From Siphonodentalium dalli (taxonomy: Eukaryota > Mollusca > Scaphopoda > Gadilida > Siphonodentaliidae), in NCBI GenBank assembly GCA_032622095.1, contig CP136065.1, positions 95,615,343 to 95,679,342 on the forward strand: a DNA stretch of 64,000 nucleotides, read 5' to 3'. Numbering within the stretch: position 1 is the first letter of the stretch; every line of letters begins with the position of its first letter. Of the stretch, positions 47,801 to 54,013 are shown piece after piece. The notes under the pieces were generated by a model that saw only the letters and a program-made list of their open reading frames with translations, was not told the DNA's origin and made no database searches. Made by a program: the position numbers and the translations under genes.

Positions 47801-49806
47801 AAAATGTCAAATTGCTCAATTTCTTACCGAAACAGGGGGGATTTTTCTTTCGTATGCCGGGTTGGGTGGGTGGTCGATAGGACCAACAAACAATTTTTTC
47901 CGCAATTCAAAACTATTTTTCCTGCAAGTCTTTTTGACTGTTTTTGCAATGAGTTTGACTTAGAACAAATCTATATGTCAATAATAACATAAATTACAAA
48001 TTCCATGATGATCAGACAAACAGTATAGCCTGTAGTCAATGCTAATGGATTGAATTTTGAAATCCAAATGGCCGCTGGCAGCCATGTTTTTTTTTGGCCG
48101 AATGACCCCAAAATGACTCGTTCCTAGTTACATGTCAACCTAATAGTATGCACAGAAATTCATATACAGCTGTTTACATTGAATTCCCCCCCGCAAATCT
48201 CTATTTTAGTGTTAAAGGGGGGGGGGGGGTGGGTGTCCAATAATGGTCCGAAAAAACTGCCGAAAAGCGGACACAATTTTGGACGTGGGGGTGGGTGGGT
48301 CCCAAGAAGGGTCGAAAGTAAAAAATCAGCACACGTGCCTGAAATTATTTTCCGACCCCCCCCCGACCGAAACAGAAAGAACGCTTTCTCTTGAACTACG
48401 TGGACATATAATATACAGGTATTCTCTGGCTTGGGTGGCACAGCAATAACTATTTTCCCGATGTGTCTTGCGAACAGTGGCTATTGGCTGAGGCCGTTAT
48501 TCCACCCCATGCAAGGCATGTAATATGGGTTTTATTATATATATCACAATTCTCGCCACGCGCCAGATGTGACGTCAACCATCTGATAAATAGTTCGAAG
48601 ACAATAGCCAGGGTGGTAGTTTGCTAACCACAAGTTTCATGCCAATCGTGAAAGCAGGCAACAGGCGCAATTATGGCCTATGGCGTCAATCGTGACGCCA
48701 GAAGCTAGCTGCAGGCGGGTAATAATTCGCAGGCAATAGTCCGTCTGGTAGCTATAACCAAATACGTGGACGATCCACTGCCTGTCAATGATCAAATTTG
48801 TCACGTTTGTTAATAACTTTCAGTGTTTGTGATTTTCTTAAGGATTCAACTCACGTTCAATTTAATATAACTGTTTTTAAATGTCAGCAGCTCTAACACA
48901 TGTCACCTATTTCTGACCCATATAAATTATCTCAAATAATTCAAAATTACATATAGTTCAGAAAACATGTCAAGCTATATATAGTTTACTATATGAACAT
49001 AGTCCAGTGGGACCAAGTCTTTTGAATTTCTATCTGTGAAGAACTGAGATTTATGTCAGGGTTGAAACATTTGTCACCTGAACACCATCTCAATAACGAT
49101 CACACTAATGTTAAAATTCCGTTCGTCCGCCCGTCCGTCTGTCTAGCCGAATATCAGTTCGATAACGGTTTGGTTTTCGACTAATAACTCCAGCTTGCAC
49201 GTTACGATTGGAACATATGTTGGCACAAGTATGTGTGTTTCTCAGTCAACAGTTACAGATATAATTTTAATATGATTGCGGCACAACTTTGTTCATGAAT
49301 TTCGGCTATTTACGACTCACATGACTTGATAACAGTTTGGTGTCCCATCAACAACTTAGTTTAGGTTACATTGTTTACACGGAACTGAACCTGTGTGTTA
49401 GTTTCTCAACCACAAATACAGGTTATGTCCGAATACGTTTCGCATCAACTATATTTTCGTGAGATACATGAATATATGACCCGTTTGACTTAAAATTCAA
49501 TTGTTAGAATTGTTTTTTTGATAAAAAAATTAAGTTTGCTCGGAGTTACAATATTTGTGAGTGAACTTTCTTACAGGCGGTACTAATTCAACCATTACTA
49601 TATAATATATAGTGGGTATACTCTGCGCAAACTATATTCAAACTGCTACAGAACAAAAATGTATGTGACCAGTAAGTGATAGAAGATCAACAAGACTGCT
49701 ACATGTTTCTTCCACGATGAATTGCACCCCACTGGAATGCATATTAGCTGATAAATTTCAGGTTCTTTACTTTTTTATTTCAGTTCCTCCTACGTACCTT
49801 CAGTAA
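20794..49806 (+). CDS. Secreted CAP-domain protein with EGF-like and ShKT-like tail (9 coding exons)
   Basis: Joining 20794-20848, 23245-23447, 27198-27282, 30085-30227, 36078-36172, 40397-40506, 42066-42167, 45555-45686 and 49784-49806 gives 948 nt with no internal stop (315 aa). Every intron has GT/AG ends and matching phases. Residues 1-18 are a signal peptide (MMFIIGAVLLSFVGKGLA). Residues about 55-200 are a CAP domain: HNNYR, LQWDDKLQTSAQKWANQC, GQNINW, GHFTQVV..VGCG (158-174) and ITVCNY (186-191). The His of GHFTQ and the Glu of WYGE are two of the usual cavity residues. Residues 231-264 are an EGF-like domain with six Cys. Residues 265-308 are a four-Cys ShKT-like segment. It is expected to be extracellular. 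CAP proteins include venom, immune and reproductive proteins, so the exact role is unknown. Confidence 0.93.
21104..21420 (-). mobile_element. tRNA-derived SINE
   Basis: On the minus strand an A box TGGCTCAGTCGG (21408-21397) and a B box GGTTCAAATCC (21348-21338) have the spacing of a tRNA-type RNA polymerase III promoter. The element ends at an (ATCA)-type tail, seen as TGATTGATTGATTG on the + strand near 21106-21124. It lies in intron 1 of the CAP gene and is not a functional tRNA gene. Confidence 0.85.
21733..22746 (+). mobile_element. 5'-truncated L2/CR1-type LINE
   Basis: The copy starts within the reverse transcriptase, just before the catalytic YADDTQLYIS motif, and stays open for 300 codons to the stop at 22633-22635. 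It includes LKLNSDKTEVMW, the FLDRSLSMTSHI segment and the usual C-terminal region (FKVTCANAWNPLPLNI). The 3' end has GCGCTTAGGGCCCGC, then AAGCGCTATACAAATATT and a run of ATT triplets to 22745, the typical L2/CR1 tail. The endonuclease and the RT fingers are missing, so it cannot move on its own. The long intact frame suggests a fairly recent insertion. It lies in intron 1 of the CAP gene, in the same orientation. Confidence 0.9.
22747..23244. other. Intronic, nothing recognised
   Basis: Intron 1 of the CAP gene. It holds short AT-rich DNA and ends with the acceptor TTTTAATCTAG. Confidence 0.5.
23245..23447 (+). CDS. CAP gene coding exon 2
   Basis: It encodes residues 19-86, from the mature N-terminus (ACTAEYQ) to the start of the CAP domain (IVNIHNNYRATV). 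Acceptor CTAG, donor GTATGT at 23448, phase 0 at its end. Confidence 0.93.
23448..25116. other. Intron 2, first part
   Basis: A repeat-like segment with alternating CTTAAGATGGTC/CTTAAGTT phrases lies at about 23575-23745. Otherwise nothing is recognised. Confidence 0.45.
25117..25322 (+). repeat. 206-bp direct repeat, copy 1
   Basis: It matches 25888-26093 with few differences (TATAGGAATCAGGGCGCTAA to GGATTTTTGTGAGTGG). A poly-G copy follows at about 25355. It is in intron 2 of the CAP gene. Confidence 0.88.
25888..26093 (+). repeat. 206-bp direct repeat, copy 2
   Basis: Second copy of the 25117-25322 repeat, 771 bp downstream. The ends lack TG..CA, so an LTR reading is not supported. Confidence 0.88.
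26160..26660 (+). repeat. Dispersed repeat, inverted copy at 34930-35110
   Basis: CAACTATGAGTGTTTTATGG through ACTTGAACTGGACCTAAAG, and later CGTGGTTATGGACATTAACT, recur in reverse complement at 34930-35110. The second copy lacks about 300 bp of the middle. Confidence 0.75.
26720..26860 (+). pseudogene. Possible LINE C-terminal scrap
   Basis: The frame contains SDSWNDLPVTILNTTIVPSI, similar to the WN-LP segment common near the C-terminus of LINE polyproteins. It is short and has no other support. Confidence 0.3.
27198..27282 (+). CDS. CAP gene coding exon 3
   Basis: It encodes residues 87-114 (QWDDKLQTSAQKWANQCPDG), a hallmark CAP helix. Acceptor TCTGTTTCAG, donor GTAAGT at 27283, ending in phase 1. 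Confidence 0.95.
27560..27810 (-). repeat. Fragment of the 140-bp repeat array
   Basis: On the minus strand it shows the same phrases as the 51.4-53.0 kb array (GTCGCCGATTTTCAGCAAAC and ATAATCATC on the + strand). It covers about two units. Confidence 0.65.
27953..28804. repeat. 850-bp near-perfect palindrome (foldback element)
   Basis: The two arms of about 420 bp meet at a centre near 28378 (GTGTGCAATAAATATATTTATTGCACAC, given by its arms GTGTGCAATAAATA and TATTTATTGCACAC). They stay complementary out to AGAACGACACAAGTG on the left and CACTTGTGTCGTTCGATCT on the right. Within each arm a second inverted repeat pairs GTTAACGTTATTGCAC with GTGCAATAACGTTAAC, so a cruciform with side branches is possible. 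There is no ORF of note. It is in intron 3 of the CAP gene. Confidence 0.93.
28805..29369. other. Intronic, nothing recognised
   Basis: Intron 3 of the CAP gene. No repeat or exon was identified. Confidence 0.4.
29370..29650 (-). repeat. Head fragment of the CTAGCAGG element
   Basis: The minus strand matches the head region at 63480-63660: AGAGTTATC/CTCTTGCTCAAAG, CGTCATTCTTATACATTG-like, AGCTCACCTTGTCGGAGTGA and ATCGCGATTAA segments. It lacks the CTAGCAGG terminus. Confidence 0.65.
30085..30227 (+). CDS. CAP gene coding exon 4
   Basis: It encodes residues 115-162 with GQNINW, VDGWYGEIQYF and the start of the CAP signature (GHFTQ). Acceptor TTTCCATAG, donor GTAAAT at 30228, ending in phase 0. 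Confidence 0.95.
31222..31776 (+). pseudogene. LINE APE endonuclease domain
   Basis: The open frame shows LNVQSLLPK, AFTETWLS with the catalytic Glu, GGGIAIYVR, GTFYRPPNSP and VTGDFN. A T-run near 31760 causes a frameshift. The protein then resumes in another frame, where YHCPI stands in the place of the usual SDH-xPI motif, so the conserved Ser-Asp is changed. Confidence 0.88.
32289..34079 (+). pseudogene. LINE reverse transcriptase domain with damaged motifs
   Basis: This 596-codon frame holds the classic RT series: NYRPISLLSCLSKIFEK, DISKAFDKVWH (motif A), GVPQWSILGPLLFLIYINDI (motif B, with W in place of the usual G) and LSADDT (motif C, with S in place of the usual Y/F before ADD). It continues with GLTFSSDGKWNYHI and the C-terminal SLWNDLPPEA. 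The Asp pair is kept, but the motif B and C changes and the frameshifts around it argue that it is inactive. Confidence 0.9.
34361..34929. other. Intron 4 after the LINE, with G-run
   Basis: A G16-17 run begins at about 34470 and belongs to the poly-G repeat class. No exon is present. Confidence 0.5.
34930..35110 (-). repeat. Dispersed repeat, partner of 26160-26660
   Basis: This is the reverse complement of parts of 26160-26660, with the middle of that copy missing. Confidence 0.75.
35111..35740. other. Intronic, nothing recognised
   Basis: Intron 4 of the CAP gene. No exon or repeat boundary was seen. Confidence 0.4.
35745..35880 (-). mobile_element. tRNA-derived SINE or tRNA-like sequence
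   Basis: On the minus strand TGGCCGTGTGG (35862-35852) fits an A box and GGTTCGAGTCC (35801-35791) fits a B box exactly. The intervening sequence gives a tRNA-sized head that starts near 35876, beside an A-run. The acceptor stem does not clearly pair, so I call it a SINE head and not a working tRNA gene. Confidence 0.75.
36078..36172 (+). CDS. CAP gene coding exon 5
   Basis: It encodes residues 163-193 (VVHNEMRRVGCGFAFCP and ITVCNYDK), completing both CAP signatures. Acceptor GTTTCATCAG, donor GTAAGT at 36173, ending in phase 2. Confidence 0.95.
36756..37261. repeat. 500-bp foldback element
   Basis: ATTACGCATTTGTAACCTGG at the left end is repeated inverted as ACTGGTTACAAATGCGTCGT at the right. 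The centre has a second inverted pair, GAATAACTCCAACTA and TAGTTGGAGTTATTC (about 37009-37064). It also has repeated TTACATTTGGAAGTCGTTTAA units. It is non-coding and lies in intron 5. Confidence 0.75.
37262..38458. other. Intronic, nothing recognised
   Basis: Intron 5 of the CAP gene. AT-rich, with no exon or RNA gene supported. Confidence 0.4.
38459..38923. mobile_element. piggyBac-like MITE with 61-bp hairpin
   Basis: TTAA at 38459-38462 and at 38920-38923 are the duplicated target. The termini CCCTTTAAGTGCCA and TGGCACTCAAAGGG are inverted repeats of the piggyBac type. Near the left end a 61-bp palindrome occupies 38514-38574. There is no ORF. Confidence 0.88.
39330..39620 (+). pseudogene. 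LINE C-terminal relic (zinc-knuckle segment)
   Basis: One frame reads VQIPISAHSNCTCGNSCQDA followed by NHFFFSCPLYAEARNRM, then runs to a stop near 39618. This is the Cys-x-Cys-Gly ... His-Phe ... Cys-Pro segment found after the RT of Jockey/CR1-like LINEs; compare CICGEVETVSHFLHYC in the 30.7-34.4 kb copy. An in-frame TGA near 39342 and the missing RT show it is a remnant. It lies in intron 5 of the CAP gene. Confidence 0.75.
40397..40506 (+). CDS. CAP gene coding exon 6
   Basis: It encodes residues 194-230 (NDGGDAYYAPFTSDSN and GLCAG), the link from CAP to EGF. The acceptor TTCTCTCCCAG is strong. The donor GTTTGT at 40507 is weak, but it is the one that keeps phase with exon 7. Confidence 0.88.
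40530..40690. repeat. Poly-G-bearing dispersed repeat copy
   Basis: GGGGACAGGG, a T8 run and a G16-17 run are followed by CAACATTAGTTGGAACTTTC, as in the 12.9-13.2 kb copy. Confidence 0.65.
41008..41475 (-). other. Unrecognised 155-codon frame with internal duplication
   Basis: The minus strand is open here and carries two diverged copies of about 52 residues. Compare NKQRTITLERKMRIKS with DKQRYSTLETTTRAQS, and LKAVMLATS with LKAVMMADI. The duplication is about 156 bp at the DNA level, so it keeps the frame. It sits in intron 6 of the CAP gene, antisense to it. No domain is recognised; it could be a transposon remnant or chance. Confidence 0.3.
42066..42167 (+). CDS. CAP gene coding exon 7 (EGF-like domain)
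   Basis: It encodes residues 231-264, an EGF-like domain with six Cys (CMNLWGCLNGG, then CKCSCVPGWVDDKC). Acceptor GTTCTTACAG, donor GTGAGT at 42168, ending in phase 1. A single-exon EGF module between phase-1 introns is a classic shuffled domain. Confidence 0.95.
42193..42306. repeat. 19-bp minisatellite, about 6 units
   Basis: The unit is ACGCTGAATTTAATGCTAC. It begins only 25 bp after the exon 7 donor. Confidence 0.93.
42688..43087. mobile_element. piggyBac-like MITE with two 61-bp hairpins
   Basis: It has TTAA at both ends (42688-42691, 43084-43087) and perfect 14-bp inverted ends CCCTTTACCCAACA / TGTTGGGTAAAGGG. Inside are the same 61-bp palindrome as in the 38.5-kb MITE at 42722-42782 and a second copy in opposite orientation at 42871-42931. 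There is no ORF. It is in intron 7 of the CAP gene. Confidence 0.9.
43088..45554. other. Intron 7, nothing firm
   Basis: A minus-strand frame of 153 codons (44786-44325) starts MLGECTWLEMLYIHDAKP but matches no family I know. A degenerate relic of the 61-bp hairpin may lie near 44990-45035 (TCGCATATATGAGAGACTAC). Otherwise AT-rich DNA ends at the acceptor CCTTATTTCAG. Confidence 0.4.
45555..45686 (+). CDS. CAP gene coding exon 8 (ShKT-like)
   Basis: It encodes residues 265-308: DCTGLTDDGMCPD, then NPGYKNYFFENCALSMCQ, with four of the six Cys of a ShKT domain. Acceptor TTATTTCAG, donor GTAAGA at 45687, ending in phase 1. A duplicate lies about 300 bp downstream. Confidence 0.9.
45879..46142 (+). 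pseudogene. Duplicated ShKT exon and flanking intron (8b)
   Basis: The segment at about 45882-45995 reads CFKNASGACPSWRLHPDW, then DPNWKSFHLDSCALSMCT, aligned with exon 8 by its Cys and by CALSMC. A GTAAGA donor follows, and then about 140 bp of intron nearly identical to that after exon 8. The only upstream AG in place (45878) has no pyrimidine tract and would put the exon in the wrong phase, so I call it decayed. Confidence 0.7.
46200..49783. other. Intron 8, mostly unique
   Basis: About 46570-46625 matches 2950-3005 in reverse complement (TAGCTTTGGTTCGTTAATTA). A G13 run and the PPP/GGG-rich poly-G repeat lie at 48179-48440. No exon is supported. Confidence 0.4.
49784..49806 (+). CDS. CAP gene terminal exon
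   Basis: After the strong acceptor CTTTTTTATTTCAG, seven codons end the protein (IPPTYLQ) at TAA 49804-49806. The phase matches exon 8, and an AATAAA follows 80 nt on. Confidence 0.8.
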
Positions 49807-49886
49807 TAATAGGAAGAAGCATGATTCGGACCAAGAGCATACGGCTGATTATCGGACACAACAACGCTGTTATAATAAGTTAAACA

Positions 49887-49892
49887 AATAAA
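49887..49892 (+). terminator. Polyadenylation signal of the CAP gene
   Basis: AATAAA lies 80 nt beyond the stop codon and marks the likely 3' end of the transcript. Confidence 0.65.
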
Positions 49893-50243
49893 TGGTCCAC
49901 TGAACGAATGTGCCTGTTTATAATTTCCCAAATGTTTCTCAAATCGAAACCGGTATAGAAGAGACTATGGAGCAGATTAAGGTGGTTATACATGCATTGT
50001 GGACATGAAACATGCTACGGTCATGATTTTGCGCATGCCGTCCATAAATACATGTACTCATCCCAGGTCAAGTACTAGTGGTCCTGCTTTTCTGCTATTA
50101 TGTTGGTGGGTCTTGTTGAATTGTCATGATGCTGTTAGGGCAAACTGATGCCATTACGAAAAAGTACCGTTATTGTAATGTTCGTGTGTTTTGGCTAATC
50201 AGAGCGATTTGTGAAAAAGCCACTGTCTGTATGAAACATTCAA

Positions 50244-50248
<5 letters not shown>

Positions 50249-50319
<71 letters not shown>
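50249..50319. repeat. (AT)n microsatellite
   Basis: About 35 AT dinucleotides directly before the CTAGCAGG head of the following element. Confidence 0.98.
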
Positions 50320-50320
50320 T

Positions 50321-53085
50321 AGCAGGGTTACCCGGCGTTGCCCAGGTTAATGTATGCTGTGGAAATTTGTTGGGAATAGAGAATGCTCTTGCTTAAAGTG
50401 TTATACGTTTTCTCATAAATTGTATATTCAAATAGCAGCACAAAACATGATTATTACAGTCATGGAATATAAGTAGTGGCTCACCTTGTCAATTGTCATT
50501 CTGTTTATCGCGATTAATCCGTTCCACCAATAATGAAGTATTTATTTATTTACAACTGCGTATACATTAGACGTTATGATATGACACATGAACATCATAA
50601 ACACATTAGTTCGATAAAAGATGATAATTGGGTTTTACATATTGAGATGTATCAATCAATCTAGTGGGTTGGACTAAGACTCGAGGACACCTGGCTATCA
50701 TATCTCCATGAAGATACAGATGTTTCAAAGAAATTTCCAGGTGCTCCTCTGTTCATGGTGCTATATATTGGCTAAATATTCTTAGTTTAAACGAAATGTT
50801 GCTGCGCACATATATCAGCTACATGTGCCAGGCACAGAGCGACTTTTTGAGTTGTTTATGTCATTCGATGAGTCAGTTCTAAAACACTTGTCAGATGTCA
50901 GTATTGGTAGGATCCTGAAAAGTCTTGTGCTACTAACTGCATTTTCTTGTATATCAGAAGAAACTATATTTGACTGCACACTGTGACCACTATTCTTGAA
51001 CAGGCCTTCCATATCTCTTGACAAATTGTAACTTTTTGTGGAAACTGTATTGAATGGAACAGACTAAATTTTGTTATTATATATATGCAATCCTCTGACG
51101 GTTCGAGGTCTCTCAGTTTGCACGAATATATGTATTTCTTCAATAGAATGATAAATATACGTTTAATGCTTCTTCTAGTTATATCTTTTTGCTAGCTCAT
51201 TGTGTGAATGCCTTGATTGTCATTCCCATATAAATATGACTGTTAAGAAGATATATTTGTTCAAGTGACTTATGTGGGTCACCATATGTCGGGATTGTGA
51301 AATGTGAACGCCCAACTGCTTAAAATGATATGGTGATGGCCTGGTGACTGTATATAAATTATATGTGGATATCGGCGAATAGCAATCTTATCAATGCTAG
51401 TGCATATCTGCTCGCCATCCGTGACGCAAACGACACCAAATGTGATTTAATTCATGGTATATCATTAGAGAAAAACGTGTATGAATTTGGTGGAATTTGG
51501 TTTATTAAATCAATTGTTGATGCAACGCTGACTCGAACAACGCCATATTGCGAAGGTGATTATGTATTCGTTTGGTGGAAATCAGCGACAAAACTATTTC
51601 ACCATATTTTTTTAATTTCCCCTCCCACCAATAGCGTCATTTTAGAAAATATTAACCTGCACCATTATCTTCCTTGTAAAAAGTTACCCCTCTTAGAACG
51701 CCTTGGTGCTATCTCGATTGTACCGCGTGAAGTTATATATAGAACGCACACAGACAGACAAAAAGACAGACAGACAGCACGATTTTTGCATCAGTTTTTG
51801 TGACCCCCCCCGTCACTATTTCGGACTCAAGCTGCACACACTAAGACTCATTAGAGATTAGAGATGCATATATATGAAATTGGTGAAAATTGGCGAGTAT
51901 CCAAATTCGTATCAAATTTGAGGTCCCCATATCTTTCACCCATAGGGTACCAATTTGGTGTATCTAAACCACACGATAAGATTCCTCGTATCACGGAGAA
52001 AAATATGTATCAATCTGGTGGAAATCGGCACTAAACATATAGATATAATTTTTTGTATCCCTCTCATCTCTATACACCACTGATTCGAATGGCCCCACTT
52101 TTGACATCCTTAAACCACACGATTACACTCCTGATATCAAGGAGATGATTGTTTATAAATTTGGTGATAATCGGCGACTAAATAATTTTGTTATCAAATT
52201 TGGTGCCAATCCCTCCCCTCTCCATCTCTCACCCAAACAGCACCACTATGGCGTCTTTAAATCACGATTAGATTCCTCGTATCATGGATAAGAACGTGTA
52301 TCAATTTGGTGGAAATTGGCGCTAAAAAAATTGTGCATCAATTTTTGTGCCCCTGTCCCTTTCAATGCAACCCTGACTCGAATGAGGCCACATTTGACAG
52401 ATAAAATTCACACCATTAGACTCCTCATACCATGGGGATGATTTTGTATAAGTGTGGTGGCAATCGGCGACTTATTATCAAATTTAGTGCCCACCCCCTC
52501 CCAATCTCTCAATTCAAAAACAACAATTTGGCGTTGTTAAATCGCACAATTAGATTCCTTGTATCACGAAGAAGAATATATATCAATTTGGTGGAAATCG
52601 GCGCTAAAATTAGTTTTATTAATTTTGGTGCCCCTCTCCCCTTCCGTTCATCCCTGACTCAAACGACGCCACTTTTGACATATTTAAACCACAACGTTAG
52701 ATTCTTCATATCATGGGGATGATTATATGTAAGTTTCGTGGCAATCGGCGACAGAAAAAAATCTGCCCCCCCCCTCACTTCCGGGCACCCCTGACGCGAA
52801 CGGCGCGACTTTTGCCATATTTAAATCACGCCATTAGATTCCTCATATTATGGGGATGATTACATATAAGTTTGGTTGCAATCGGCGACAATTTTTTTTC
52901 TGCCCCCCCCCCCCCATTTTCTGCCCCTGACAACAACGGCGTCACTTTAGAAAATTCTAACCCCGACCATTATCTTTCTCGTAAAAAGCTACTCCTAGTA
53001 GACCCATTTGGCATCATCTAGATGGTCCCCTGTGAATTTCTATAGAACACAGACAGACAGACAGACATTCGCAAATATATAAGTA
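50321..53085 (+). mobile_element. CTAGCAGG-headed repeat element with 140-bp array
   Basis: The head is ACTAGCAGGGTTACCCGGCG after an (AT)n tract. The body from about 51.37 kb is roughly eleven divergent direct units of about 140-150 bp. Each has variants of TTAGATTCCTCATATCATGG, GGTGGAAATCGGCG and CCCTGACTCGAACGACGCCA. The tail is GACAGACAGACAGACATTCG before a TATA-rich flank. It has no real ORF. Related copies lie at 9.88-10.97 kb (inverted), 27.56 kb, 29.37 kb and 63.44 kb. This head/tail layout is common in mollusc genomes; the transposon class is not known to me. Confidence 0.8.
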
Positions 53086-53086
53086 A

Positions 53087-53234
53087 TCAATTGGTTTCGA
53101 TGATTACGTGACATAGTTCACGAGGGGAGCCGGGCCTGGTAAAACCCGAGTGAGCGGAGCAAACGAGGGTTTTACCAATAGGACCGGCTACCCGAGTGAA
53201 TTATGTCACGTAATCATCGAAACCAATTGATTAT
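53087..53234. repeat. 150-bp palindrome
   Basis: ATCAATTGGTTTCGATGATT followed by ACGTGACATA pairs with TATGTCACGT and AATCATCGAAACCAATTGAT. The centre is GC-richer (CGAGTGAGCGGAGCAAACGA). Confidence 0.9.
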
Positions 53235-54013
53235 TCTGTTTATTACACACTTTCAACCACAAAAAGTTGCTAATTCTAAAGAGAAGAGGTGACAAAATAT
53301 GCCCAGATTAGCTGATTCTCCCATTTTGAACCCCAACGTACAGTTGCGCGTGCAGTTACGCGGATGGACACATAATTTAAATAATTGTGACGTAACGATA
53401 CCGATTGACCTCATTATTTGGTTCACTTTGGTGCGATTCAATTTTAAAGTTTCGGAAATTACAGGATATTTTCTGTCAAAATTGTGTTTATTCTGACCGA
53501 ACAATCATGGCACTTGGAACGGGATATTGTGAAGATTCTGATGGTGTGTATAAATAATGTTGGTTCATACAGGAAATGTTAGGAAATCGTGCTAAAAGTA
53601 GAAAACTAAGTTTCGAAGTGACGATATTTTAATAATCGACGTAAACAAACACTCGAACAGTAACACGTGGAAATTCAGCTCGGAACTGGATAAATTAATT
53701 GTTCACATGGAATTTTTTATAGTTCATTTGACTGGAATATGACATCGTCCGGATCATCGGAGTCGATTAGGTAAGATTCTTCTTCATTTTACCGGTTTAT
53801 TAACTGCTTCTGCATCATCGTTGGCAGTTCGTTTCTGCTCAACTTCAACCATGTTTGAGCCGTAAAAAGTGAAAATAGTTCCGGCGTAGGGCGTGACTGT
53901 CAAAAATCGCGTGCTCTCACCGGTGACGTAATTAACAGGTGTGACATTATCACTTTTAATTCACCAAGAAATCCTTATAAATCACGGCTAAGTGTGTAAT
54001 AAATAAGAATAAT
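53230..54013. mobile_element. 780-bp TIR MITE
   Basis: Left ATTATTCTGTTTATTACACA matches the reverse complement of the right end, ATTATTCTTATTTATTACAC. The inverted repeat is about 23 bp. The left end overlaps the arm of the neighbouring palindrome, so the two may be parts of one foldback element. It is non-coding. Confidence 0.6.

Noticed and set aside
51363-51803. A 146-codon + strand frame
   Set aside because: It lies within the 140-bp repeat array and the GACAGACAGA-type tail sequence; the reading changes with each unit.
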